From the NCBI GenBank assembly GCA_963682175.1, contig OY821787.1, positions 15,106,501-15,170,500 on the forward strand: a stretch of DNA of 64,000 nucleotides, written 5' to 3'. A program made the translations under genes and the position numbers. This DNA comes from Triglochin maritima (Eukaryota > Streptophyta > Magnoliopsida > Alismatales > Juncaginaceae). Below the pieces are notes generated by a model. That model did no database searches. It was not told the origin of the DNA and saw nothing but the letters and a program-made list of their open reading frames with translations. This document shows positions 31,593 to 43,477 of this stretch, one piece after another; within the stretch, counting starts at the first letter, position 1, and every line of letters begins with the position of its first letter.

Positions 31593-34500
31593 GAAGGCAC
31601 CAGTGAGAACCGGTAGCCGAGCAGTCGGTCATGGAGCAGAGGACCGAGGCAAGAGGCCCAAGTTTGATTGAGGAGGAGCACATCAATCTGGAGCGTGCAT
31701 TTTCTGTGGGAGGTTTCGCCCAGGTCAGGAGTGTTTCAGGCGCACTGGAGCTTGCATGGGGTGCGGGCTGTTGGGCCACTTTATTCGGGAGTGCCCGACT
31801 CGGCAGGGCGAGCCTAGCAGGAGGTCTGGGTCACTAGTAGCAGGGAAGAACGGAGGCAGTCGATCCATTGTTTCACCAGGACAGGGCAGGAAGACAGGGC
31901 GAGTCTTCACCATTCAGGCTGAGGAGGCGAGGGACTCCAACACCATGGTGGAAGGTACACTTTCTGTTTCTGGTTCGGTAGAGCGTGTGTTGTTTGATTG
32001 CGGCGCCACTCACTCCTTCATTTCGGAGAAGTTTGCTGGCGAGTTGGGTCGGATCCCTGTGCTGCTGATTCATTGCTTGGAGGTCAGCACACTTATGGTT
32101 TGAGGTGGGCACCGTGAGAAGCTATTTCCCCGGCACCACAGTTGTTTCGGGAGACCATGATTTTCTGGCAGATCTGGTGGTATTGTTACCGATGGAGGAC
32201 TTCGACGTCATATAGGGTATGAACTGGCTGTCACAGTACGACGTGCGAGTCTTTTACTATGAGAAGAAGATCCAGATTCCGATGGAGGGCTTGGCAGATG
32301 TTTTGATCAGAGGGACGAGGAGCAGAGGGGGTCGTCTGATTGTGTCTGCAGTTAAGGCGCAGAAGCTAATGCAGCAGGGATGCAGAGCGTTTGTGGCCAC
32401 GCTGGTTGTTCCTGATCCTGAGATGGGGAGGCTGGAGGATATAGAGGTTGTACAGGAGTTTCCAGATGTGTTTCCAGTAGAGATTCCATCATTACCGTCG
32501 CACCGAGACATCGAGTTCGGCATCGAGTTGGTAGCGGGTATGACACCTCAGTCGAAGGCACCTTATCAGATGACACCTGCTGAGTTGACAGAGATGAAGA
32601 AGCAGTTGCAGGAGTTGATGGACTCTGGGTTTATTCGACCGAGTGTTTCGCCATGGGGAGCGCCTATGTTGTTCGTGAAGAAGGATGGGTCGTTGCGGAT
32701 GTGCATCGACTACATGATGTTGAATAAGGTTACCTTCAGGAACCGGTACCCTTTGCCCAGGATTGATGATGTGTTTGATCAATTGCAGACGGCGAGAGTG
32801 TTCTCGAAGATTTATCTACGTGCGGGTTATCACCAGCTGCGGATCATAGAGGCAGATGTTTAGAAGACAACCTTCAGGACGCGGTACGAGCACTACGAGT
32901 TCTTGGTGATGCCTTTTGGACTAACGAATGCACCTCCAGCATTCATGTACCCGATGAATAGGACCTTTCAGCCGTACCTCGACAGATTTGTCGTTGTATT
33001 CGTAGACAACATCTTAGTGTACTCGCTTGACAGAGAGAAGCATCGAGAGCACCTGAGGATTATGTTTGGCATTCTGAGAGATCAGGAGCTGTATGCGTAG
33101 TACACGAAGTGCAAGTTTTGGTTGGATCAGGTGGCTTTTCTGGGGCATATTGTGTCAGTAGATGGGATTTCGGTGGATCCGGCGAAGGTCGAGGCAGTGA
33201 GTCAGTGGATAGCCCTGACGAGCTTGACGGAGATCAGGAGCTTTGCGGGACTGGCAGGGTATTACAGACGATTTATTCAGGATTTCTCCAGACTTGCATC
33301 GCCGCTGACAGCGTTGACGCAGAAGGGTGTCAAGTTTGTTTGGTCCCAGAAGTGTGAGGACATCTTTCAGGAGATGAAGAGGCGACTGACGACAGCACCG
33401 ATTCTGACGCTGCCGAGTGGCAGTGGAGGTTATGTGATATACAGCGATGCATCAGGGATTGGCTTGGGTTGTGTTGTGATGCAGCACGGGAAGGTGGTGG
33501 CATACGCTTCGAGGCAGTTGAAGGTGCACGAGAAGAACTAGCCTACTCATGATGTGGAGTTAGCAGCGGTGATTCACGCGTTGAAGACCTGACGACACTA
33601 TCTTTATGGCGAGCAGTTCGAGGTCTTCACAGATCATCAGAGCCTTAAGTATTTGTTCTCGCAGAAGGAGCTGAATATGAGGCAGCGCTGATGGCTCAAG
33701 TTCATTAAGGAGTACGACTTCACCATTTCCTATCACCTGGGGAAGGCGAATTCGGTTGCAGATGCGCTGAGCAGGAATGTGGAGGTGTCAATTGCGAGTA
33801 TGTGCATCCAGGAGTGGAGGCTACTCGAGACATTATAAGAGTGGAGGCCGTTCACAGAGGGCTTAAAGGGAGCAGTGATTGCTGGGCTTCGAGTGGAGCC
33901 GCAGACTGTCTCACGTGTGGTGCAGGCTCAGCATGGGGATGATGAGTTAGCTAGTCTGCTACGGTTGGCTTCCAGAGATGGGTCGGACTTCAGCGTGGGC
34001 GTTGATGGTGGTTTGAGGTTCAGGAGTCGGATATGGGTGCCGAAGGTCGATGGGCTGAGAGATGACATCATGGAGGAGGCACACAGAGCGAGACACACCA
34101 TTCACCCTGGGAGCACAAAGATGTATAAGGACCTGCAGCGGAACTTTTGGTGGAAGGGCATGAAGAGGGACATCACAGAGTTTGTGGAGCGATGCTTAGT
34201 CTGTCAGCAGGTGAAGATCGAGCATCAGCGACCAGCAGGACTGATGCAGTGTATTGAGCTTCCTGAGTGGAAGTGGGAGAATGTGACGATGGATTTTGTC
34301 ACAGGGTTTCCGAAGACGAGGAGATTCCACGACGCGATTTGGGTGATAGTCGATCGACTGACCAAGTCGGCGCACTTCTTAGCGATCAGCACCACATTGC
34401 CATTGGAGGGTCTATCTAGGTTGTACGTGGAGGAGATAGTCAGGTTTCATGGAGTACCAGTGAGCATCATCTCCGACCGAGATCCTCGCTTCACTTCCAA

Positions 34501-35398
34501 ATTTGGGGGGAGTCTGCAGCAAGCATTGGGGACGCGTGTGAGGTTCAGTACGACGTTCCATCCGCAGACTAATGGTCAGTCAGAGATGATGATTCAGACC
34601 ATGGAGGATATGCTGAGAGCATGCACACTGGATTGGGCTGGACACTGGGATGAGAACTTGCCGCTGATAGAGTTCGCCTACAACAACAACTACCATTTGA
34701 GTATTGGGATGACACCGTACGAGGCGTTGTACGGGAGGCCTTGCAAATCCTCGATATGCTGGAGTGACGTGGGCGAGAGGTAGTTAGTGAGGCCAGAGAT
34801 TGTGCAGATGTATCCAGAGAAGGTTGATGTGATCCGTAGGAGACTAACCACAACACAGAGCAGGCAGAAGAGTTATGTTGATCGACGCAGACGAGTGTAG
34901 AGTTTCGAGGTGGGCGACCATGTATTTCTGAAGATTTCCCCAACCCGAGGAGTGATGAGGTTTGGGAAGAAGGGGAAGCTCAATCCGCGGTATGTTGGGC
35001 CGTTTGAGATCCTCGACCGAGTTGGAGAGGTTGCCTACCGGATTGCATTGCCACCGCAGTTTTCAGGTCTTCACAACGTCTTCCATGTATCAATGCTGAG
35101 GAAGTTCGTTGTAGATACAACTCATGTGATTGAGATAGCAGTGCCAGATATCCAGCAGGACTTGTTGCTCGAGCATAAACCAGTCAAGATCGTTGATCGT
35201 ATGGATCATCAGCTCAGGAGGAGGACCATTCTGATGGTGAAGGTCAGGTGGCAACATCACAGCGAGCGCGAGGCCACTTGGGAGATCGAGGAGGAAGTCA
35301 GAAGGCAGTACCCGGAGCTTTTTGGTGAGTTGCTTGTTGATTTTGGGACAAAATTCTTTTTAGGAGGGTGGATTGTTAAGTCCCTAACCTCGGATTAG
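31593..35398 (+). pseudogene. Tekay Gag C-terminus and Pol: protease, RT, RNase H, integrase, chromodomain
   Basis: Continues the gag frame. In order: CCHC knuckle CMGCGLLGHFIREC (31753-31794), protease DCGATHSFIS (from 31997), RT (32500-33120), RNase H (VIYSDASGIGLG, about 33430), integrase HHCC (about 34097-34215) and DDE core (MDFVTGFPKT, IISDRDPRFTS, NGQSEMMIQTMEDM), then a chromodomain (about 35170-35321, VKVRWQHHSEREATWEIEEE) typical of Tekay/Del. Frame breaks: TGA 31670, frameshift near 32100, TAG 32213, TAG 32861, TAG 33098, TAG 33539, TGA 33590, TGA 33689, TAA 33836, TAG 34781, TAG 34898. RT motif A has Tyr for the catalytic Asp (32813) and motif C reads FVDN in place of (Y/F)VDD (33008). 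It cannot be active. Confidence 0.95.
35362..35371 (+). promoter_or_regulatory. Polypurine tract of the Tekay element
   Basis: AGGAGGGTGG follows the AAATTCTTTTT stretch that typically ends Tekay pol. Plus-strand synthesis would start here, so the 3' LTR is expected to begin at TGTTAAG (35374). Confidence 0.75.
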
Positions 35399-36998
35399 GG
35401 CTAATCCCTGTATGATCATGTGGGTTGTGGGTCCACAATCTCTAATCACTTTAAGTCCTAAGCAAACTCTACTCATAAGTCAAATAATGATGCAGCGGAA
35501 TTTAAAACAAAGACTAGTAAGTAAAGCAAAGCACAATGGAACGACACCAGATTTTTATAGAGGTTCGGCCTCCCACCTACTTCCTCTTTTGCCAGCTCCG
35601 CTCGATCTCCCTCGAGCTCCACTCACGTCTTCACTATCAACCTCGTTCCGGGCCGAGATTAAGCTTTTTACAAAACAAGCTCCACGAAAACCCTCGTGAG
35701 CTTGACTTTCTTCTCTCACAATCTGAGAGGAACACTTCGGGCTTTCACCGAAGTCCTTGCTTCTTTTACAACAAGGAGAACTTGAGTGGAACACTCTCTC
35801 TAACTTGAGCACACTTAGCTTAGGATGTGGAATTGATGCTAAGGTGTGGAAGTGTAAGCTTGGATTGTTGGATTGGGAAAAATGAGCTTGGGAGTTTCTC
35901 TCTAATGTATAGGAAAAGTAGTAGTGGGAGAGTTGTGTTAAAATGTGTTTTACAACTCTTTATACAGGCATTAGGGAGAATAGATCCGTTGGGGTTAATT
36001 GGGCGAGTGTTGGTGTAGGACACACAAAACAGAAACTCGCAGGACCCAATTCTGAGTTAATTCGGTCGACCGGATCGGGATGAACGGTCGACCGTTTGGC
36101 AGTTTTAAACTCAGTTCGGTCGACCAATTAGGTAACGGTCGACCGCCCAACGCTAAGACTCAGGTACATTTAAGTGATCGGTCGAACACCGAATAGGGTT
36201 CGGTCGACCGATTTGCACCAGGCACTTTGGGGTTGACAAATAATGATCTATTCGGTCGACCGAGCTAAGGTCCAGCGGTCGACCGATTTCGTCCAGGAGA
36301 TTCGGGTTTGTCAAGAGATGGGCATTCGGTCGACCGAACAAGGGCCTCGGTCGACCGATACATAAAACAATATATGGGGTACTTTTGGTTAAATACGAAT
36401 ACGACCGTTGGGTATATACGACAAAACTAACGGTCGGAAAAATAAGTTCACACGGTCAACCGAAAGTGTATACACGGTCGACCAAAATCGGGTAGTGAAA
36501 ACACAAACAGGATAATTGATACTCCGGTCGACCGAACGGTCTGTATCGGTCGACCGAAAGTGGGCAGGCAATTTAGGTTCAGGTTTAGTGTCTTTCGGTG
36601 TATGTTTGGGTGATATATTGAAGTCTGAATTATGTGAAATTTTGTGTGTGACTTCTATAAGGAACCTAGTGTGTGTTTGAGTTAATTTTAGCTCATGTAT
36701 GCTCAATTTACACAAGTTCCTAAGACTCAAAGAAAATACAAAATACATGTCTTCAAAAGAGCTTGATTACATGTCTTGACTTGATTTTCCTTTCTTCCTT
36801 GAGTCTTGATCACCTATAGAGGTTAGCACAAAGCAATATATATGCAATGCAATATGTGTGCTACTCTACATGATCAGAATTAAGATTAGGTTGATTAAAT
36901 CATCAAAACATAGATTAAGGCTAAAAAACCAGCAATCCCTTGATTAGTGGGGTGGCTTTGCATGGGAAGAGGTGGCGTGAACAATGGCGGCGTGGAGG
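35374..36998. other. 1.6-kb segment between polypurine tract and recognisable 3' LTR, rich in CGGTCGACCG
   Basis: Begins TGTTAAGTCCC. It has no match to the equivalent left part of the 5' LTR side. From 36062 to 36556 it holds ten exact CGGTCGACCG palindromes and several near copies. It is either the true first part of the 3' LTR (the motif also occurs in the shared LTR part) or an inserted LTR. No gene is seen. Confidence 0.5.
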
Positions 36999-37411
36999 TG
37001 ATGGGTTGGGGTGAGTAGGGTGATGTGGATGGGGAGAAGGTTACTGTTGAATTGAGTTTTCGTTTTGTAACCCAAAACGTTTTCTCCCATTTCTTCTTTT
37101 GCCATTCCATTCCAGCACTCATCCCTCCGTTCTTCTTCCTTTTCCTGGTGTTCCAGAGGTGGTGGAGGCGTCGTCGGAGCGTGGTGAGCGAGGCGTGGCA
37201 TGACCATTGAGGCTTCCGACGTTGAGCGAACTCTGGTGTGCTCCGTCTTCTTCTTTGAGGTATGCCGACTTCTTAGTGTGATTTTGTGGTTCACCCTCCC
37301 GGTCGGGGGAGGTCGGAGACCTCTCCGGCGGCATGTTTTGCGTAAATCCTCGGCTGGCGCGAGGTTGAAGATGACCAACGGTCGATCGGGTACCTTCGGG
37401 CGATCGACCGA
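36999..37411 (+). repeat. Tekay 3' LTR, piece 1
   Basis: About 413 bp aligning to 21335-21758 at roughly 90% by eye, ending at GACCGA where the solo LTR is inserted. Confidence 0.85.
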
Positions 37412-40398
37412 TGTAAGACCCGCTCTCCTACCACATTATTAATGTCTTATTTATCATTGTGGTCTTTGTTGATGTCTTATTTATCATTATTATGCTTGTG
37501 ACTTCGTGCTCGGACTTAGTAAAGTTTCCCTTTTGGGCAAGTTTATGTGGTTTGTCGTCTGGTGCGACCCATAGGGCGGTTTGTGCAATCGGTGGCTTAA
37601 TCGGGTCAATTGGGTGCAAACCGTGTGCGTGTGGGCTTAGTTTTGGGTTGGGCTTGGATTGGTTGTTGTGGGCTGGCATGTGGGGAGGTGGACAAGTTGC
37701 CATGTCAGCAGGAGATGATCTCAAAGAATCCTTGCAAATTTGAATTGTGTGCATTATGGTAAGTCTTGATTCAGCCTTCAAGGACATGATTCTATTGCCT
37801 TTTGGTGTTTGTTTCTTGAAACAACAAGCTGGAGAACCCTACAGCAGCCGACCCCAACCCTCTCTCCTCCCTTCCACGCCACAAAATCTTTCCAACACCA
37901 CCACCATCATTTCTGGTTTCCTACTGGTGGAGATCCGGCAGCTATTGAAGAAGAAGCAAAAGACTTTCTGGTGTGCAGCTAGGCAAGCTTCAGCAGATCT
38001 CCGGCCAGCGTAGGTGCCTCCTTGCTGCTCAGGTATGCCTCTATCCCTTAGTATAGGAACTAGTGTTGGGTGTTGGGCGAAGATCTTCACAACACCAGGG
38101 GCTAGGTGGTTCGGATGTCTAGGGTTGCACATCTTGAGTTCCATCGGATAAGGTGGGCTGCGTTGCAAGTTTGGGTTTTCAGCAGCATGCCGGGAATCCC
38201 GCTCCTTAGCACATCTCCAGCTCCTTGTTTTGTTGGTGGTTTTATGGAGGAACCAGAGGGTGGGAGGCTGGATCGTGGGGAGAGTATCGGGTAGGGTTGT
38301 TGCATGCATATTGCGTGACTTGCAACCCTACTCGTGTGATTTGATCTTGAGATTGGTTGGTTGTTTTGTGATTATGTTCTATCTTGCTGTAGTTTACTCT
38401 TCGCCTGGAATGTGTTAGTGATTTATGAGATCTCCTCCTAGCATGAATTTGTGATTTGTTAATGTTATTAGTTTCGGGAATCGCCTTTGATTTCAGATCT
38501 TAGATCTAGGTGTGATCTAGCTAATTGTCCAAAGAATAATGCTTGATTCATGCTGTTTTGGTTTGTCCATATGTCTTGCACGTTTTGGTGGCCATTATCA
38601 GGAGACTCTACCATGACATGTTGCTGGTTTTAAGATATATATTCATGGGTTACTTAGCGACCATAGTCAGACATGTTTCGTGGCATAGTGGCTGATATAG
38701 ATCGGTATCCATACTATAATTGGTAACTATGTTCAGACCATACTCCATGCCTTGATTTCTGATTTTTTTTGTCATGTAGGCTTGTATTACTTCTCAATTT
38801 CATTCACATAATGTTCCATGATTTTGCGCTGATCATAAGTCACTCAATCATGCGTTAGTCGAGGTCTATGTTCAGATTATATTCCATGATAGGTTTACTG
38901 ATCTTATGCCATAGGTGCCAGCTTTGCTTAGTGATTAAACCCAGATAAATTCATGTTGATTAGTCACTGATTTCAGACCATTGTTCATGCTTTATCTCAT
39001 GATTATATCTCTGATCTAGACTGGAATACTAAGTTCCTACCATCTACATATGTTCTGAAATTCAGGATGCATGATTTAGTTTGCTTGTGAGGTTTGTTTA
39101 TAATACTTCCCAATATTGTACATGTCTCATTACTTCCTTCACATGTTATGTTACTGTTATGTAGTATGTGTTGTGGGTATGTATGACGCATAGGATTTCA
39201 GACCTTATAACATCCTTATCATGACCCGTAGATGACACGATTAGCTGTTATCTTGATTTGCCGGTCCAGTTATGATTGTTTGCTGTTGCGAGCTTTGTTT
39301 GTTTACTGATTGGGATGTCTGATTTCTGAGTTGGTTCGGGGCTGTTAGGAGGGTATCCGCATACTCTTCCTTGAGCTCATTCCATACACTATAGATGCAT
39401 TAGATTTTAGATGCTTAAGTAGTTTGCATTGCATTTAATCATGATTAATAATACTGGGCACGTTCCGTTTTCTGGGCCGACGGGCCACGAGTGCGTCCTC
39501 TAGTTCCGGAGGCCATTTGCATAAGACCTTCATGTTGGGAGGTCAGGGGTAAGATACGTCCTAGGCAGGCGCGCTGCCATTCTGTCATAGGGTGGGTGTT
39601 CCCAAATTCGCGATGGCACCATGTAGGTCACTTGCCGCGAATTGGGACACTTATCTGGCGCACCGCTTTGTGCCAAGCGGTGGGTCACTGTCGAGTGACC
39701 GCCTTTGACCAGCGAGGCTAGTGTTCTGGTTCCTTTCGAGGAATGGTTCGGGTGCGCCCGATCGGCACGACTTATGGAGTCGTAGCCTTCTGTTGCATTT
39801 GATTGCTTTTCTTGTTCTGTTCTGACCAGCATGGTTGGTATTCTGGCTCCCTTGGAGGGATTTCTGTGGGTGTTACCCGTTTGGCACGACTGATGGAGTT
39901 GTAGACTTCTGATGCATTATGTGTTTTTCTGTTTCTGTTTCGGATGCTTTTGTCGTAGATAGATTGCATGCATTCTTCCATATAACTCTGATTGGGCCAG
40001 GGGCATACTGGGTCTTCTTAATTGAAAACTCACGCATTTGTAAATGCGGTGCTTGCAGGTACTTAGGTTTCCACAGGGCGGACTGGACGACTAGTCGAAG
40101 ATTCTGTACACGAGGGACACATCGACCATATTCTTCAGTTTGTCTTTTGCTTCCGCATTATTTACGATGTACTTCCCTTTAAACTCGAAGTAATGTATTT
40201 GACCTTCTTACCATATATGGATATTCTCTCACTTTTCAGTTATGTTTTATGTTAGTTTATCAATGTATGATCTCTCTACGTATTGTCGAGTGGTTGTTTG
40301 GTATGTCTTTTGTAACTCCTTCGGTCGTCGTGGAGGTCTCTGATCCTGACACTTGTAGTCTTTCTCAGTGTGCGAACCCGCGAATCGGGGGCGTTACA
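37412..40398 (+). mobile_element. Solo LTR, 2987 bp, flanked by ACCGA duplication
   Basis: Runs from TGTAAGACCC to GGGCGTTACA. It is flanked by the 5-bp duplication ACCGA at 37407-37411 and 40399-40403, and sits inside the Tekay 3' LTR, whose sequence continues exactly after it. No internal LTR pair, primer site or ORF with a known domain is present, so it is a solo LTR left by LTR-LTR recombination. It is unlike the host LTR and is in plus orientation. Confidence 0.88.
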
Positions 40399-40770
40399 AC
40401 CGATGTAGTGTATTTTACCCTACTTTAACCATCACTGGTCGAACGATGCCTTGTGGCGGTCGACCGGTAGTGCATCTGCTGGTGAGTTGGGATTGCCTAT
40501 CATGTTTCGGTCGACCGGTTCCTTGGGTTCGTTCGACCGGAACTTAAGTGTACAAAATAGAGATGCATGCTTGTTCGACCGTTTATTGTTATGTGTTCGA
40601 CCGTTATATGACTTAGAAGTGCTAGGATGACCTGGTAGTTTTTGGTCGACCGACACCCCTGAGTCGGTCGACCGGTAGTATTGAATTGATGTTGAGCGGA
40701 CTTTGGATTTTGACCTCGTATCGGTCGATCGGTTTTAGATCTCTGTTCGACCGTTGGGACTTAGGTTTTG
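40399..40770 (+). repeat. Tekay 3' LTR, piece 2
   Basis: Aligns to about 21754-22118 of the 5' LTR, with CGGTCGACCG motifs. It ends in TTTTG, the target site of the second gag-only element. Confidence 0.88.
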
Positions 40771-42413
40771 TGATTGACATCATTTCATGCTTATATTTGT
40801 ATCTTATATCCATTATCTTACACCTAAGGAATGCTACGTGACGAGTTTTATGTTTAGTTTTCAGGAATAAAGAGGTTTGAAGAGAAGAGCCATGAAAGGA
40901 CCCAAAAGCAGGAAAAAGGACTTAATTCTGAGACCTGCGGACTAAGATGCAAGGGAGAAGACCTGAAAGTAAGACCGAAGGACCAAAAAGAAAAAAAGGA
41001 AACTCCATACCGTCTTGGGGAGTATTTTGGCAATTCGATTCGGGTCGGAGCTCCAACAAACCAAGTAGATGCATCCAAGACCAAGAAATACTTCAAGCAA
41101 AGCCCAACACAAAAAGCAGACGGATCTGGGCCTTATAGACCGCCAATTGGCGGTCTGGATCATCCCAGATTCGCTAAGATTTCGCCTGGACTTGTATTAA
41201 TGTTTGTTTAGGCTATTTTTGGTATTGGTTTAGTCCCACATCGGGGGATTGTCCCGAATTAGTTTTTTTCATACTTATAAATAGAACTCTTCACCTTCCA
41301 TTGTATCCATCTCCCTCTTTGGTGGCCATCTTCCTTACTAAGAGTGAAGCCTTGAAGCAAAACTATGATGGACGAAGGGCTACTTGTAATTAAGTGAGTT
41401 AATAATAGATGTTTTCCTTTAATTGTGTTGTTTCTCTCTTAGTTTAATTTCCTTTCATATGCATGCTTGTTTGTTTGTTTTGTTTTATGCTTCTTTAATA
41501 TTTCTTGCTTGATTAGTATAGTTTCATTTCAGTATAATGCTTCATTTTGTTAGAGTAGTTAGTCTAAATATGTGTGAGTAGTTCCATCCCCATTTGGGGG
41601 GTGGAGAAATATGTGATATAATCATGTAGTGTATTAAGTGTGTGTTATCTTAATCCCTTGAGCTTTATATGATTTCCATAACCATCTAATGAGTCTCCAC
41701 TCTTATCTTTGATATGCTAATGCTCTTGAATGAAGCTTAGCCTATGCTTTGATTAGTGGACATATTTTATGCGGAATGATAAGGTTAGGATATGGATGGA
41801 ATTAATATTGGAAACACAAGTTGTAGTGTATGTACTCTTGTTGCCTTTACCTTGGTTAATGTCTTGTATGTTTTAATGATATAGTCTTATCTTAATTCAT
41901 GTGGAGGCATAGTAAGGTCTAGTCTTTATACTTGAGTTCATTTAGCTTCATTTCAATTATTGTCTTGTATGTTTTAATGATGTAGTCTTATCTTAATTCA
42001 TGTGGAGGCATAGTAAGGTCTAGTCTTTATACTTGAGTTCATTTAGCTTCATTTCAATTATTGTCTTGTATGTTTTAATGATGTAGTCTTATTTTAATTC
42101 ATGTGGAGGCAAAGTTGGATGTAGTTTTATGATTTCACGCACTACATGTTGTGAGGAGCTTAATGAACACACACACGCACACACTTTTTTATGTTCACAT
42201 TATTTCTCTACCCCCTTTGGGGTTTAGTTTTATTGCTTCTCTTCCATTTCCATTTGCACCTTAGTGTAATTTAGTGTAACCAACCTTTCTCTCCTTTATT
42301 TACCACTCGCCTTCGCACAAACCAAGCGTCGACACACCTCTCAGTGGACGACCCGTATTTGCCACCCCATCAACACGGTCGTGCACTTGCGGTTAATATA
42401 AAATGATCATTCA
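40771..42413 (+). repeat. 5' LTR of gag-only element 2
   Basis: Contains a single perfect palindrome GACCGCCAATTGGCGGTC at 41138-41155, a TATA box (TATAAATA) near 41277, and about two and a half tandem copies of a ~98-bp unit at about 41861-42120 (TGTCTTGTATGTTTTAATGA...). Confidence 0.93.
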
Positions 42414-43477
42414 AGTTTTTGGCGCCGTTGCGGGGGAGGTGCTCTGTCCAGACGTTGGTTTGGACGATTTGAGTGGTTTTTCTTAATTTCAGGGTACCAT
42501 CGGATCAAAGGGAGGCTACATGACAAGTTTGAGGAACATAAACTCCAAACTGACAGCCAATTGGCGGTCTGGAACTGCCAACTGGCGGCCTGGTGAGCTG
42601 GTCTCCCTCTCAATTTTGTTCTGGTAGTTAGTTCTGTAATTTTCATTATCTGGGAGCCCCATTTTGCATGCTGTGACTTCTAGTTCGCTCCCAGATCATT
42701 AATCACTCCCCCATTAATCAACTTGGCCTTAAAATCCAAAGCAAAAGACTAGACGTTCTTATTTGTTTAGGTCACGCATCATGTATTGACTTAAGCACGT
42801 AGTTGTCTTTTCTTTTAACTTTATTTTCAGTTGTTGAGTGCTGGCGTGAGGTACGCAATTTCCTACACTCATTCATTCATCTCGTATGCCCATGCATTAG
42901 TTAGTAGGAATTGCATCAGGACAAGAGTGAGCGAGCGTTTGATTGGAGTTATTGATTACTTGATTTAGGATCAAAACGCTATTAAGGAGGGGTTGTCCCA
43001 TAAAAGATAAGGTGGGGGATTTCATCACCCCTTCCTTGGCCCCAAAAATCACTCTTAATCAAGCCTTAACTAAAAGCAAGTAGACATTGGCCCTAGGATT
43101 GCGGGCGCACTAGGAGAGTAATATAGTTGAGACCGTCATGGCCTGATCGGCGTTGCCTACCTTGTCGATAGTAGGAGGTACTGGATCTCCGGATTTGGTA
43201 TCACTTTCTGGGCATTGTGGTCTTCATTGTAGGGAGGTGAGACGTGTCGTGGCTAGTGACCTCGAAGTTAGGCGTCGTTTAGCCTAAGGACCCATTGCCT
43301 TACATTGTTTGAGTCGTGCTTGCTAGTTAGGCTTCTACCTGATTCCACTACCCATGCTAGCTCTAGGGATTCTTCCCTCCTCACCTGAGTCCTCTCCTCA
43401 TCTATTCTCTACGTATAGTCTCCTCCTCTAGTACACCTTCTGTTGTGTGCTATTTTAGAGTGGAGTCGAGCATTTTT
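42414..43477 (+). promoter_or_regulatory. Leader of gag-only element 2 (PBS, palindromes, conserved block)
   Basis: The primer-binding site region TGGCGCCGTTGCGGGGGA is at about 42420. Two degenerate copies of the U3 palindrome lie at 42551-42592 (GACAGCCAATTGGCGGTC, then a more diverged one). The block GGTGGGGGATTTCATCACCC at about 43010-43030, with CATTGGCCC downstream, is shared with element 1. Confidence 0.8.

Noticed and set aside
37412..40398. Possibility of a complete small nonautonomous element
   Set aside because: No repeated ends, primer site or polypurine tract inside; a solo LTR explains it better.
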